From Acidovorax sp. Leaf191 (GTDB lineage Bacteria > Pseudomonadota > Gammaproteobacteria > Burkholderiales > Burkholderiaceae_C), in assembly GCF_001424425.1 (NCBI RefSeq), contig NZ_LMPT01000001.1:360137-424136 (forward strand): 64,000 bases of DNA, written 5' to 3'. Within the stretch, counting starts at the first letter, position 1. Each line of letters opens with the position of its first letter. Below, in pieces: positions 28,441 through 36,162 of the stretch. The notes beneath the pieces were generated by a model. The model saw only the letters and a program-made list of their open reading frames with translations, had not been told where the DNA came from and ran no database searches. Position numbers and translations under genes: made by a program.

Positions 28441-28501
28441 GGCGCCCTGACACCTTACCGATACCCGTCGGACCACCCCCACAGGACTTCCAGGAGCCAC
28501 C

Positions 28502-28735
28502 ATGACCACGAACGACACCCCCCATGCCGCTTCCTCCACCCAGCTCTTTGACGTGCAGGGCATGACCTGCGGCCACTGCGAGCGCGCCGTGACGCAGGCC
28601 GTGCAATCCGCCGACCCCGGCGCCACCGTGCGCATCGACCGCAGCACCGGCCGCGTGGAAGTCGGCAACGCCACCACGCCCCGCGCCGCCCTGGCCGCGG
28701 CCATCGCCGAAGAAGGCTATACCGTCGCGCCATGA
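28502..28735 (+). CDS. copZ: Heavy-metal-associated domain copper chaperone
   Basis: This 77-residue cytosolic protein is a single ferredoxin-like HMA domain with the Cu(I)-binding loop GMTCGHC (about residues 20-26) followed by ERAVTQAV. It is of usual CopZ size apart from about ten extra N-terminal residues. It would deliver Cu(I) to CopA or to the regulator. Its stop overlaps the start of cueR by four bases, so both are made from the CueR-type promoter at 28410. A GGAG ribosome site precedes the ATG. Confidence 0.9.
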   Translation: MTTNDTPHAASSTQLFDVQGMTCGHCERAVTQAVQSADPGATVRIDRSTGRVEVGNATTPRAALAAAIAEEGYTVAP

Positions 28736-29220
28736 GCGCCGCCACCGCCTCCCGCGCCCCGGGCCTTGCGGACAGCAACAGCAAAGGCACTGGCAAAGCA
28801 GCCATCCCCCACGGCCGGCCCCTGACCATCGGCGAGGCCGCCCGCAGCGCCGGCATCTCGGCCCGCATGGTGCGCCACTACGAGTCCCTGGGCCTCTTGG
28901 CCGCCGTGGCCCGCACCGACAGCGGCTACCGCCAGTACACCCAGGCGGACGTGCACACCCTGCACTTCATCCGCAGAAGCCGCGACCTGGGCTTCTCGAT
29001 GGAAGAGATCGCCGAGCTGCTCGCCCTGTGGCACGACCGCAGCCGCGCCAGCAGCCAGGTCAAGCGCATCGCCCAGGCCCACATCGACGACCTGAGCGAG
29101 CGCATTGCCTCGATGCAGGCCATGCAACGCAGCCTGCAGACGCTGGTGTCGTGCTGCAAGGGCAACGAGCGGCCAGATTGCCCGATCCTGGATGACCTGG
29201 CGGGGGCGGCGGAGCGTTGA
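28732..29220 (+). CDS. cueR: MerR-family copper-responsive regulator
   Basis: This 162-residue regulator has a MerR winged helix at about residues 30-100 (TIGEAARSAGISARMVRHYE, then LGLL and RTDSGYRQY). A dimerisation helix and a C-terminal metal loop CCKGNERPDC follow, in which two cysteines are separated by seven residues exactly as in CueR's Cu(I) site. About 28 residues precede the HTH, more than in E. coli CueR. The two 19-bp-spacer promoters at copA and copZ are its likely targets, including its own operon. Confidence 0.93.
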   Translation: MSAATASRAPGLADSNSKGTGKAAIPHGRPLTIGEAARSAGISARMVRHYESLGLLAAVARTDSGYRQYTQADVHTLHFIRRSRDLGFSMEEIAELLALWHDRSRASSQVKRIAQAHIDDLSERIASMQAMQRSLQTLVSCCKGNERPDCPILDDLAGAAER

Positions 29221-29351
29221 CAGGGCGCGCTCGCGGCTCTGTTGGCACTGGCGTCCGGCACTGCAACCACGGCATCTGAGGCGACAGGGAGGCCACCGGC
29301 GATCCTCTGGGCTCAGTCCATCCATCGATTCAGCGGAAAAATCGTTTTGCT

Positions 29352-29465
29352 CCTATAAGGTCAATTTCACGAAACGGCACTCACGAAAACTGCAAATTGA
29401 CCTCATGAGGTCAAAAATAGCGCAATCAACGGTATCTGTGATGTAATTTGCCCCTATAAGGTCAA
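29352..29465. promoter_or_regulatory. HipB-type operator repeats (three sites)
   Basis: CCTATAAGGTCAA occurs at 29352-29364 and again at 29453-29465, six bases before the hipB start. Between them the perfect palindrome TTGACCTCATGAGGTCAA lies at 29397-29414. All share the half-site AGGTCAA. The arrangement directly upstream of a HipB-like repressor fits autoregulation of the toxin-antitoxin operon. Confidence 0.7.
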
Positions 29466-29470
29466 AAACC

Positions 29471-29776
29471 ATGCAGCTCAACTTTCGCAACCTGCCCGAC
29501 TTCGCGGCGCGGCTTCAGGCCGAGCGCAGGCGGCAAGGGCTGTCACGCTCCCAAGCTGCAGCCGTCTGCAACGTGAGCCCTTCATTCATCCGCGATGCTG
29601 AAAGTGCGCCAGAACGTTGTTCATTGGGCAAGCTGCTGCTGCTGGCGGAGGGACTGGGGCTGACACTGGACATCACATGGCCGGCAGTGTGGCACCCGCA
29701 CGAAGACCCCGCCGCTTTGGAGATGGGCAACGCCTCCATCGTGCAGGGCCCGTCCCCCGAGGACAGCGCGCCATGA
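29471..29776 (+). CDS. hipB: HipB-like antitoxin / XRE repressor
   Basis: This 101-residue protein has a Cro/CI-type helix-turn-helix at about residues 10-65 (RLQAERRRQGLSRSQAAAVC, SPSFIRDAE), as in HipB antitoxins. It would neutralise HipA and repress the operon through the three AGGTCAA sites upstream. The tail of about 25 residues is acidic and probably flexible. Its TGA overlaps the hipA ATG by four bases. Confidence 0.87.
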   Translation: MQLNFRNLPDFAARLQAERRRQGLSRSQAAAVCNVSPSFIRDAESAPERCSLGKLLLLAEGLGLTLDITWPAVWHPHEDPAALEMGNASIVQGPSPEDSAP

Positions 29777-31038
29777 TCCGCCTGCGCGTCTGGGCGAATG
29801 CCCGCCCCATGGGCTGGCTGGGCCACGCTGCAGCGGACTTCTTTTTCGAATACGACCCCGAGTGGCTGGCCCAACCGGGCGCATTCGCGCTGGCACCGCA
29901 GTTCGCCCTGCAGACGCAGCGCTACACCGGCGTGCTGGTGCGCCATTTCTTCGACAACCTGCTGCCCGAGGGCAACGCGCTGGAAGACATCATGGCCGCG
30001 CTGCAATTGCGCCACGCCTCTCGCTTCGACCTGCTGGGCCGACTGGGGCAGGAGCTGCCAGGCGTGCTGGCACTGCTGCCCGACAACGCGCAACCCGAGC
30101 AGCATCAGCAGTACCGCCCGCTGCCCCCCGCCATATTGAGCGAGCGCCTGACAGCGCGGCAGACCGTGCCCCTGCTGGTGTCGAACACGACCACCACCAT
30201 GTCCCTGGCGGGCGCGCAAGACAAGATGGGCCTGCGCCTCGACGAAAAAACCCTGCAGCTGTACGACAGCGTGGGAGCATCACCCACCACGCACATCCTC
30301 AAGCCCGACACACGCCAGCCCCGCTATGCGCCCAGCGCCGTTAACGAATACGCGTGCATGCAACTGGCCAAAGCCCTCAAGCTGCCGGTACCGCCCACGT
30401 GGCTGGTGCGCGTGCCCGAAGCCGCGTATGTGGTGCGTCGCTATGACCGCACGCTCATCGCCGGAAACATCGTCGCCCTGCACCAGATCGACGGCTGCCA
30501 ATTGCTGGGCCAGGGCGACGGCTGGAAGTACGAACGCTCTGGCGGCCTGGTAAGCCTGGCCAAGCTGGCCCACGCACTGCGCAGCGTGCGTGTGCCCGGC
30601 GCAGACATGCTGCAGTTCCAGCGCTGGGTGATGTTCAACTACCTCACGGGCAACGCGGATGCGCATGCCAAGAACATGTCGGTGCTCATCGACGAACACG
30701 GCTACCGGCTGGCACCCTTCTACGACCTGCTGTGCGTGCGGGCCTACGGCGACACAGGCCTGGCCCTGTTCATCGGGGATGAAGACCACTTCGACGCCGT
30801 GGGACTCCATTCCTGGGAAGCCTTCTGCGACGACTGTGGCTTCGGGCTGGCCGATACGCTCAAGGTCTTTCGCGCCATAGCCACGGCCCTGCCTGGCGCA
30901 TGGAAAAAGGTGCGCACGCGGATCGAGGCCGAGCTGCTGCCGACCGCGCCTGAACAGGCCCTGCTGGACGCCATGGAGCAGACCTTTGCAGCGCACTGCC
31001 GCAACGGCCTGTCCATGACAGCGCCCGCAGCGCCCTAG
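29773..31038 (+). CDS. hipA: HipA-family serine/threonine kinase toxin
   Basis: This 421-residue protein has the HipA N-terminal subdomain (NLLPEGNALEDIM at about 60-72), the phosphorylation/activation loop region TMSLAGAQDKMGLRL near residue 140, the catalytic loop NYLTGNADAHAKNMSVL near 296 and the metal-binding Asp of FYDLLC near 322. All kinase residues appear intact, so it is probably active. E. coli HipA phosphorylates glutamyl-tRNA synthetase and induces growth arrest; the target of this homologue is unknown. It is translationally coupled to hipB. A four-residue TTTT run in the loop region near 135 is unusual. Confidence 0.92.
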   Translation: MIRLRVWANARPMGWLGHAAADFFFEYDPEWLAQPGAFALAPQFALQTQRYTGVLVRHFFDNLLPEGNALEDIMAALQLRHASRFDLLGRLGQELPGVLALLPDNAQPEQHQQYRPLPPAILSERLTARQTVPLLVSNTTTTMSLAGAQDKMGLRLDEKTLQLYDSVGASPTTHILKPDTRQPRYAPSAVNEYACMQLAKALKLPVPPTWLVRVPEAAYVVRRYDRTLIAGNIVALHQIDGCQLLGQGDGWKYERSGGLVSLAKLAHALRSVRVPGADMLQFQRWVMFNYLTGNADAHAKNMSVLIDEHGYRLAPFYDLLCVRAYGDTGLALFIGDEDHFDAVGLHSWEAFCDDCGFGLADTLKVFRAIATALPGAWKKVRTRIEAELLPTAPEQALLDAMEQTFAAHCRNGLSMTAPAAP

Positions 31039-31084
31039 TAGTCACCCGCTGGCAAAGCCCCAGGGTGCTGTGGGCCTGCAGCCG

Positions 31085-31843
31085 TCAGGCAGCGCTCGCC
31101 TTTCTCTTTTTGGAGGGCACCACCACCGCTACCGCAGGCGGCGCCGCATCCACCCGCCGCACCACCCCACCCATCAACGTACCAATGCACTGCGCCGCCA
31201 CCTGCTCGGGCGTGTACTGCCCGCCGGGCTGGTACCAGCGGCCGATCCAGCTCAGAGCGCCCGCAATGACAAAGGCCGTCATCTTCGGGTCGCAGGGTGC
31301 GAGCGAACCTTCTGCCACGCCCTCGGTCACCAGGCGGCGGAACTCCTGGTCGACGGCGGACTTGAGGCGGCGCAGCTCCTTGCGGGCCGCGGGGGGCAGT
31401 TGCTCGTCGCCGATGCGGATCAGGCACATGCCGAAGTCCTGCGTGACGATGCGCGCATAGACCTGCATGCAGGTGATGAGCTGGTCGATGGCCTGGCCGC
31501 CGGCTGCGCGCGAGGCGTCGATGCCCTCCAGCATCATGGTCAGGCCCTGGCTCACGCACTGCAGCAGGATCTCGTCCTTGTTCTTCACGTAGTAGTACAG
31601 CGTGGGCTTGGTCACGTTCAGGCGCGCGGCGATGTCGTCGAGGGAGGTGGCGTGAAAGCCGCGCTCGTTGAACAGCTGCGCGGCCGCCTGCAGCACGGCG
31701 TTGCGCTTGGCCTCGCGCTGGCGCTCGCGGGGCGACACCGGGGCCGCCATGGCGGGGGCGGCGGCGGTCGCGGCAGCACCACTTTTGCGCCGGGGCGTGG
31801 GGGCCGTCGCGGCCGTCGCGGCAATGGTCGTCGTCTTGGTCAT
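31085..31843 (-). CDS. TetR-family transcriptional regulator
   Basis: This 252-residue regulator has its HTH at about residues 50-95 (NAVLQAAAQLFNERGFHATS, LDDIAARLNVTKPTLYYYVK), clear TetR sequence. The first roughly 38 residues are Ala/Thr/Pro-rich and may be partly untranslated. The C-terminal domain resembles TetR_C-type regulators of fatty-acid or acyl-CoA metabolism. It is divergent from the enoyl-CoA hydratase gene across 171 bases, so it probably represses that gene in response to an acyl-CoA or aromatic ligand. No operator palindrome was confirmed. Confidence 0.87.
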   Translation of the reverse strand: MTKTTTIAATAATAPTPRRKSGAAATAAAPAMAAPVSPRERQREAKRNAVLQAAAQLFNERGFHATSLDDIAARLNVTKPTLYYYVKNKDEILLQCVSQGLTMMLEGIDASRAAGGQAIDQLITCMQVYARIVTQDFGMCLIRIGDEQLPPAARKELRRLKSAVDQEFRRLVTEGVAEGSLAPCDPKMTAFVIAGALSWIGRWYQPGGQYTPEQVAAQCIGTLMGGVVRRVDAAPPAVAVVVPSKKRKASAA

Positions 31844-32014
31844 GTGCGTATTAGAGCCTTTTCGACGACCGGTCCGCCCGGGGCCCAGGCGCCGCAGCGC
31901 CTGGCGGCGGCGCCCGACCGCGGGAAAACCCCGATGCCGCGGGGCCGGCCGCGCCGCCACTATCAAAACAGGAGCTATCAGCGCTCTGCCACCAAGCACC
32001 ACAAGCCCTTCGAC

Positions 32015-32812
32015 ATGACCAACACCGCTACCGACCCCACCGCGTCCGTGCTGCTGGAACGCGACGGCCCCATCGCCACGCTGCGCTTCAACCGGCCCGA
32101 CGCGCTCAACGCCATCGACGTGGCCATGGCCAACGCTTTTCTGGCCGCGGTGCAGACCGTTGCCGCCGACCCTACGGTGCGCGCCGTGGTGCTGCGCGGC
32201 AACGGCCGGGGCTTCATGGCCGGTGGCGACCTGGCCACGCTGCGGGCCCACCCGGTGCAAGGCGCCATCGACATCCTCACCCCGCTGAACCAGGCGCTGC
32301 CGCTGCTGGCGCAGATGAACGCCCCCGTCATCGCCCAGGTGCACGGCGTGGCCGCAGGCGCGGGCCTGAGCCTGCTGCTGATGGCCGACTACGTGCTGGT
32401 GGCCGAAGGCACGCGCTTCAACCTGGCCTACATCAACCTGGGCACCAGCTGCGACGTGGGCGCATCGTGGGCGCTGCCCCGGCTGGTGGGGGTGCGCAAG
32501 GCGCTGGAGATCGCCCTGCTGGGCGACGCCTTCACCGCCGACGAGGCCCTGCGCCTGGGCCTCGTCAACCGCGTGGTGCCGGCGGCGGAGCTGGACGCGG
32601 CCACCGCCGCGCTGGCAGCGCGCTTGGCGAGCGGCCCGACCCAGGCCTGCGGCGCGATGAAGCGCCTGATGCGCGATTCAATGGGCCGCACGCTGCCCGA
32701 GCAACTGGCGGCCGAGGCCGCTGCGTTCGTGCAGTGCGCGGGCACGCAGGATTTCCAGAGCGGGGTCGACGCGTTCCATGCGCGCCAGAGCCCGCGGTTC
32801 ACCGGGCGCTGA
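32015..32812 (+). CDS. Enoyl-CoA hydratase/isomerase family protein
   Basis: This 265-residue crotonase-fold protein has the oxyanion-hole segments GRGFMAGGDLATLR (about 68-81) and VHGVAAGAGLSLLLMADYV (about 108-126). The usual catalytic Glu of enoyl-CoA hydratases near LGTSCDVGASWALPRL is replaced by a non-acidic context, so isomerase- or other crotonase-type chemistry is possible. It would act on acyl-CoA thioesters in beta-oxidation or ring-cleavage pathways. The divergent TetR gene suggests substrate-inducible control. Confidence 0.85.
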   Translation: MTNTATDPTASVLLERDGPIATLRFNRPDALNAIDVAMANAFLAAVQTVAADPTVRAVVLRGNGRGFMAGGDLATLRAHPVQGAIDILTPLNQALPLLAQMNAPVIAQVHGVAAGAGLSLLLMADYVLVAEGTRFNLAYINLGTSCDVGASWALPRLVGVRKALEIALLGDAFTADEALRLGLVNRVVPAAELDAATAALAARLASGPTQACGAMKRLMRDSMGRTLPEQLAAEAAAFVQCAGTQDFQSGVDAFHARQSPRFTGR

Positions 32813-32873
32813 GAGCGATTGCGGGGCGTTGAACTCGCCTCCCCGGTCTTGAACTCGCCTCTGGCGAGGGTCG

Positions 32874-33950
32874 TCAGAACGGCGCCGATTCCGGGTCTGT
32901 GTCCACCGGTGCCGTGGCCGGCCCGGTGATCGCGCGGCCCGTCACATCCTTCCCTGGGGGCGGTGCCGGCACGGCGGCCGCCAGGCCGGAGCCTGAGCCC
33001 GGGGCCGATGACGGAGCGCTGTCGCCACCCGCCGCCACCGCCTGCGCAGCGCTGGCCACGCCGCTTTCCGCCTCGCCGCCCAGGGCCTCGATCAGGTCGG
33101 GGATCAGCTTGACCAGTTCGCCCGTGGCAATGGCCACGTCGGTGTCGAAGCCGCTGTCGTCGGACTTGGTGCCCTCGAACACCGTGTCGAGGAACGACAC
33201 CTTCTTGATCTGGAAGCCCTCGGTGAGCATGAAGGACACGCGGTCGTCCCAGGTCATCGCCAGCTTGGTGGGCAGCTTGCCGGCGTCGATGTGGGCCTGC
33301 ACCTCTTCGATGTCGAGCGCGTGGCGGGCGTAGCGCACCACGGACTTTTCTTCGCTGGCGCTTTTGAGCTCGCACTCGCGGTCCACGGTGAAGCCCACGG
33401 GCGGCTCCTGCTCCTTGAGCCAGTGCGACATCGCGGCCTGCGGGCTCGTCTGGGTGTTGATCAGCGACACCGACAGGCCGGGCAGCGACTCGACCAGCAG
33501 CGTGACGACCTCATCGGCGCGGCCCTGGCTGGAGGTGTCCAGCACCAGCAGGCGGGACGCTGTGTCGATCCAGATCCACATCGAGCCCTGCTTGGTGAAG
33601 GCCATGGGCAGCAGGTCGAGCTTGGCCTCGTCCTTGAGCTCCTTGCTTTCCTTCTTGCCGGGCTTGCGGCCGGTTTCCTGCTCGATGCGCTCGGCCTTTT
33701 CCTTCACCCGACGCGCCAGCACGCTGCCAGGCAGCACCTTGGACTCGACCATGAAACGCAGGATCCACTGGCCCCCGACCGACTCGGCCAGCGGGCCGTG
33801 GGCGTCGCCGCGCGGCGGCACCCAGCCCAGGGACTTCTCCTGCGTGGCGCCGCACTCCATGAAAGGCGCCTTGGCCAGCGCTTCCTCGACCTGGGTCAAC
33901 TCCACCTGCCATTGGGGGGCAATGCGGTACACGATCATGTTCTTGAACAC
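32874..33950 (-). CDS. rdgC: Recombination-associated protein RdgC
   Basis: This 358-residue protein begins MFKNMIVYRI and contains MECGATQEKSLGWVPPRG and the C-terminal VSFMLTEGFQIKKVSFLD block that define RdgC. RdgC is a ring-shaped DNA-binding protein that limits RecA activity and helps replication restart. E. coli RdgC has 303 residues; here about 55 extra C-terminal residues are Ala/Pro/Ser-rich, probably a disordered tail. A GTG start at 33950 is chosen because AGAAGG precedes it and it starts the conserved block; an ATG lies four codons later. Confidence 0.93.
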   Translation of the reverse strand: MFKNMIVYRIAPQWQVELTQVEEALAKAPFMECGATQEKSLGWVPPRGDAHGPLAESVGGQWILRFMVESKVLPGSVLARRVKEKAERIEQETGRKPGKKESKELKDEAKLDLLPMAFTKQGSMWIWIDTASRLLVLDTSSQGRADEVVTLLVESLPGLSVSLINTQTSPQAAMSHWLKEQEPPVGFTVDRECELKSASEEKSVVRYARHALDIEEVQAHIDAGKLPTKLAMTWDDRVSFMLTEGFQIKKVSFLDTVFEGTKSDDSGFDTDVAIATGELVKLIPDLIEALGGEAESGVASAAQAVAAGGDSAPSSAPGSGSGLAAAVPAPPPGKDVTGRAITGPATAPVDTDPESAPF

Positions 33951-34072
33951 GGGACAACCTTCTTCTCTTCTAGGCGTTGAGCGAACAACGGGCAAACGGC
34001 GAATCCGCCATTGTCGGGGCTGCGGGCACCGGTCTCGCGCCGCACCGCAGGCTTCGGCGCATCCGGCGGGAG

Positions 34073-34126
34073 CATTGCTACATATTTCATAGCTGTCAGC
34101 GCCGGATGGACGAGCGGTAGAGGCGG
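34073..34126 (-). repeat. Dispersed palindromic repeat, family 1 (reverse copy)
   Basis: ATTGCTACATATTTCATAGC followed by TGTCAGCGCC and GAGCGGTAGAGG matches the reverse complement of the 67-bp unit at 57944. It lies in the gap upstream of rdgC. Confidence 0.7.
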
Positions 34127-34291
34127 ATACCGCCCCAAGGTCCGCGCCGCGTACGGATCTTCTTGTCACAACTTTACACAGCCTCACCCAGTGGGCACGG
34201 CGGCGATACATGGCAGGCGGACACTGACCCTCAACCGCTGAGCCAACCTGGCACAGCGGGCTGCCACCTCCACCGTGAAAGGACTCACACC

Positions 34292-34897
34292 ATGGCTTTC
34301 CAACTCCCACGCCGCTTTGTCGCCACCGCTGTTCTGGCTGCCCTGGCCCTGCCCGCTCTGGCACAACCGGCACCTGCCAGCCCCGCAGCCGCCCCGGCGG
34401 CCGCCAGCGCCACCGCCCCCGAGGGCCGCCACGCCCGCCAGGCCGGCGAGCCACGCCGGGACCACCACGAACGCCACCAGGCCCGTCAGGCCCACCAGGC
34501 AAAACGCATGGCGGCCTTGAAGGACCAGCTCAAGCTGACGCCCGCACAGGAATCCGGCTGGACCACCTTCACCACGGCCCTGCAACCGGGCGAGCGCACC
34601 GCGCGCCTGGACCGCAAGGACATGGACAAGCTGACCACGCCCGAGCGCATCGACCGCATGCGAGCCCTGCGCGCCCAGCACGCCGCCGAGGCCGACCGCC
34701 GTGGCGAGGCCACCAAGGCCTTCTACGCCACGCTGACGCCCGAGCAGCAAAAGACGTTTGACGCCCAGGCGCACCGCCACCACCGCGGCGGCCCCCACGG
34801 CGAAGGCCGCCCCGGCAAGGGCGGCGAGCGCCACCACCACGGCGACGCGGGCAGGCCCGCACCCGCACCGGCCGGTGCGGCCATGCCTGCCAAGTAA
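34292..34897 (+). CDS. Spy/CpxP-like periplasmic LTXXQ-motif protein
   Basis: This 201-residue protein has a signal peptide cut after ALPALAQ (about residue 25). A helical core contains DQLKLTPAQESGW (about 90) and YATLTPEQQKTFD (about 148), the paired LTPxQ motifs of the Spy/CpxP family. It is unusually rich in His, Arg and Gly, especially at both ends (HHERHQARQAHQ; HRHHRGGPHG). Spy-type proteins are periplasmic chaperones or metal-binding stress factors; the His content hints at metal binding, but that is inference. The ATG at 34292 is preceded by AAAGGAC. A strong terminator follows. Confidence 0.85.
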   Translation: MAFQLPRRFVATAVLAALALPALAQPAPASPAAAPAAASATAPEGRHARQAGEPRRDHHERHQARQAHQAKRMAALKDQLKLTPAQESGWTTFTTALQPGERTARLDRKDMDKLTTPERIDRMRALRAQHAAEADRRGEATKAFYATLTPEQQKTFDAQAHRHHRGGPHGEGRPGKGGERHHHGDAGRPAPAPAGAAMPAK

Positions 34898-34932
34898 ACC
34901 AGCGGCAGCCGCAAGGCACGCCACCACCCACG

Positions 34933-34965
34933 GCCCGGGGTCCTGCAAAGGACCCCGGGCTTTTT
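34933..34965 (+). terminator. Rho-independent terminator of the Spy-like gene
   Basis: GCCCGGGGTCC at 34933-34943 pairs perfectly with GGACCCCGGGC at 34950-34960 across a six-base loop, followed by TTTTT. It lies 35 bases past the stop and insulates the non-coding region that follows. Confidence 0.92.
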
Positions 34966-35044
34966 CCTTGGGAGCACGGCCCGCTGTTTTGGGTCGGCGC
35001 AAAGCAGCGCGGTGCGGCACACAGGCTGGCCGCACCAGTGCGCC

Positions 35045-35270
35045 TGTGGATAAGTCTGGGGAGACTTCTCGAACAACCGGGCAGTTATCCACACAAAGAT
35101 GCCGGCGGCCGAAGTTGTTGTCTGCCGGCCCCGAAGTTCAACCCCGGCGTCCCACAGTGTTTGCAGCGACGCAAGTGCGCGCCAGCATTGGCAAATCCGG
35201 CCTTGTCCACAGAAACAGGGCGGCTCTACTACTACTGCTATTTATATATAGATCTATCAATGAATAACAG
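35045..35270 (+). other. Replication-origin-like module A (DnaA boxes, TAC repeat, AT-rich tract)
   Basis: DnaA-box matches lie at 35045-35053 (TGTGGATAA, reverse), 35085-35093 (TTATCCACA) and 35203-35211 (TTGTCCACA). After the last box come a 15-bp GC-rich gap, then TACTACTACTGC at 35227-35238, then an AT-rich tract (TATTTATATATAGATC and on to about 35270). Box, GC-rich spacer, trinucleotide repeat and AT-rich DNA in this order match the known bacterial origin unwinding element (DnaA-trio type). No gene overlaps it. The same design recurs at 35671-35895. Confidence 0.7.
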
Positions 35271-35584
35271 AACACCCCGAATCCGGGACACCGGGACCGA
35301 CTGCTGACGCCTTAACGACCGTCTTTGCGCGCCCGGTAAAGCGGCCGATGCCATGGCCCGAGCGGCAAATCTGGCGCACATCGCTTCCCTGAGGGTGGGG
35401 GCGTCCAGAGGGCGTCCATCAGCGGGTGCCTGCCCATGCACAGCCGGAACTCGCGAGACGGCCCGTCACGCGCCCGCCCAGCCACACCGCAGCGGTGGCG
35501 AGGGCCTCACCGACAACGACTTCGAGCGCCTGCCGCAGGACTTCCTGGCGGCACAGATCCCGGTCAGCGGCACCGGTGCGTCGA
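35271..35584. other. Non-coding spacer between the two origin-like modules
   Basis: About 314 GC-rich bases contain no convincing gene. One frame is open at 35353-35604 and ends with a protein-like stretch (DNDFERLPQDFLAAQIP), but it lacks a ribosome site and a recognisable domain and runs into a dispersed repeat. It may be a decayed gene end. Confidence 0.5.
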
Positions 35585-35643
35585 ATTTGCTATGTTTTCA
35601 GTAGCTGCTGGCGCTTGTCCATAGGGCGCCAGGACCACTTTTC
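35585..35643 (-). repeat. Dispersed palindromic repeat, family 1 (reverse copy)
   Basis: TTTGCTATGTTTTCAGTAGC followed by TGCTGGCGCTTG and GGGCGCCAGG is the reverse complement form of the 67-bp unit. It sits between the two origin-like modules. The DnaA-box-like TTGTCCATA inside it (35615) is part of the repeat. Confidence 0.7.
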
Positions 35644-35670
35644 CAGCAGATTCCCGGGCACAGCGACCCC

Positions 35671-35895
35671 GGTGGGTAAAACTGGGGACAGTTTTGGCAC
35701 AAGTACCCGGTTGTCCACAGGCCGCAGCGATTCCTGGCTTTTGTCCCCGCCGGCGTGACAGCGGAAACAGGGGCTGGCCCACAGGGTTGGGCTGCGCGCA
35801 AGTGCTTGCCGCGTCTGGGAAAAACACGGTTGTCCACACCGCAAGCCGTCCTCTACTACTACGACTATGTATTTATAAAAAAGATAAAGAAGAAG
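35671..35895 (+). other. Replication-origin-like module B
   Basis: A degenerate reverse box GGTGGGTAA lies at 35671-35679, with TTGTCCACA at 35711-35719 and 35830-35838. A 15-bp GC-rich gap, TACTACTACGAC at 35854-35865 and an AT-rich tract (TATGTATTTATAAAAAAGAT and on) follow. Landmark by landmark it parallels module A with a constant offset of 626-627 bp. The 48-bp segment 35672-35719 aligns with 35046-35093 without gaps at 33 of 48 positions, so the two modules are ancient duplicates. Confidence 0.7.
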
Positions 35896-36162
35896 ACAGG
35901 GACAACTTCCCGGGGCCCGGCACCGCACGGGTGAGATCGCCTTGCGCCAGGCATGCCGCTGTCGTGGAGGGGGCTGATGCTGGGAAGAGGCGCAGCCAAT
36001 GGCCTGAGAGGGGCCTGGAGGCCTGCCGGACGGTGGGCACACCCCCTCCTCCTGCCGGCGCGTTGCCAGCCAGCCCTGGAGGCTCTGGGCGCGCCGTGGT
36101 GTGCCGGGCTGGCGGCCCGGAGACGGCAACGCGCACGGGACTGACTGCCCGTGGCCTGTGGA

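Noticed and set aside
31961..31998. Another family-1 repeat copy in the TetR/enoyl-CoA hydratase gap
   Set aside because: Only short matches (GAGCTATCAGCGCTCTGCC) to the family; too weak to call.
35353..35604. Short open frame with a protein-like end (DNDFERLPQDFLA)
   Set aside because: No ribosome site, no domain, begins in low-complexity sequence and runs into a dispersed repeat; at best a decayed gene end.
35615..35623. DnaA-box-like TTGTCCATA between the origin-like modules
   Set aside because: It lies inside a reverse copy of the family-1 dispersed repeat, so the match is explained by the repeat and was not counted as a DnaA site.
34966..36162. Integrated plasmid origin
   Set aside because: No Rep, ParA/ParB or mobilisation gene and no iterons typical of plasmid origins; the boxes are DnaA-type, so a chromosomal-type origin is more likely.
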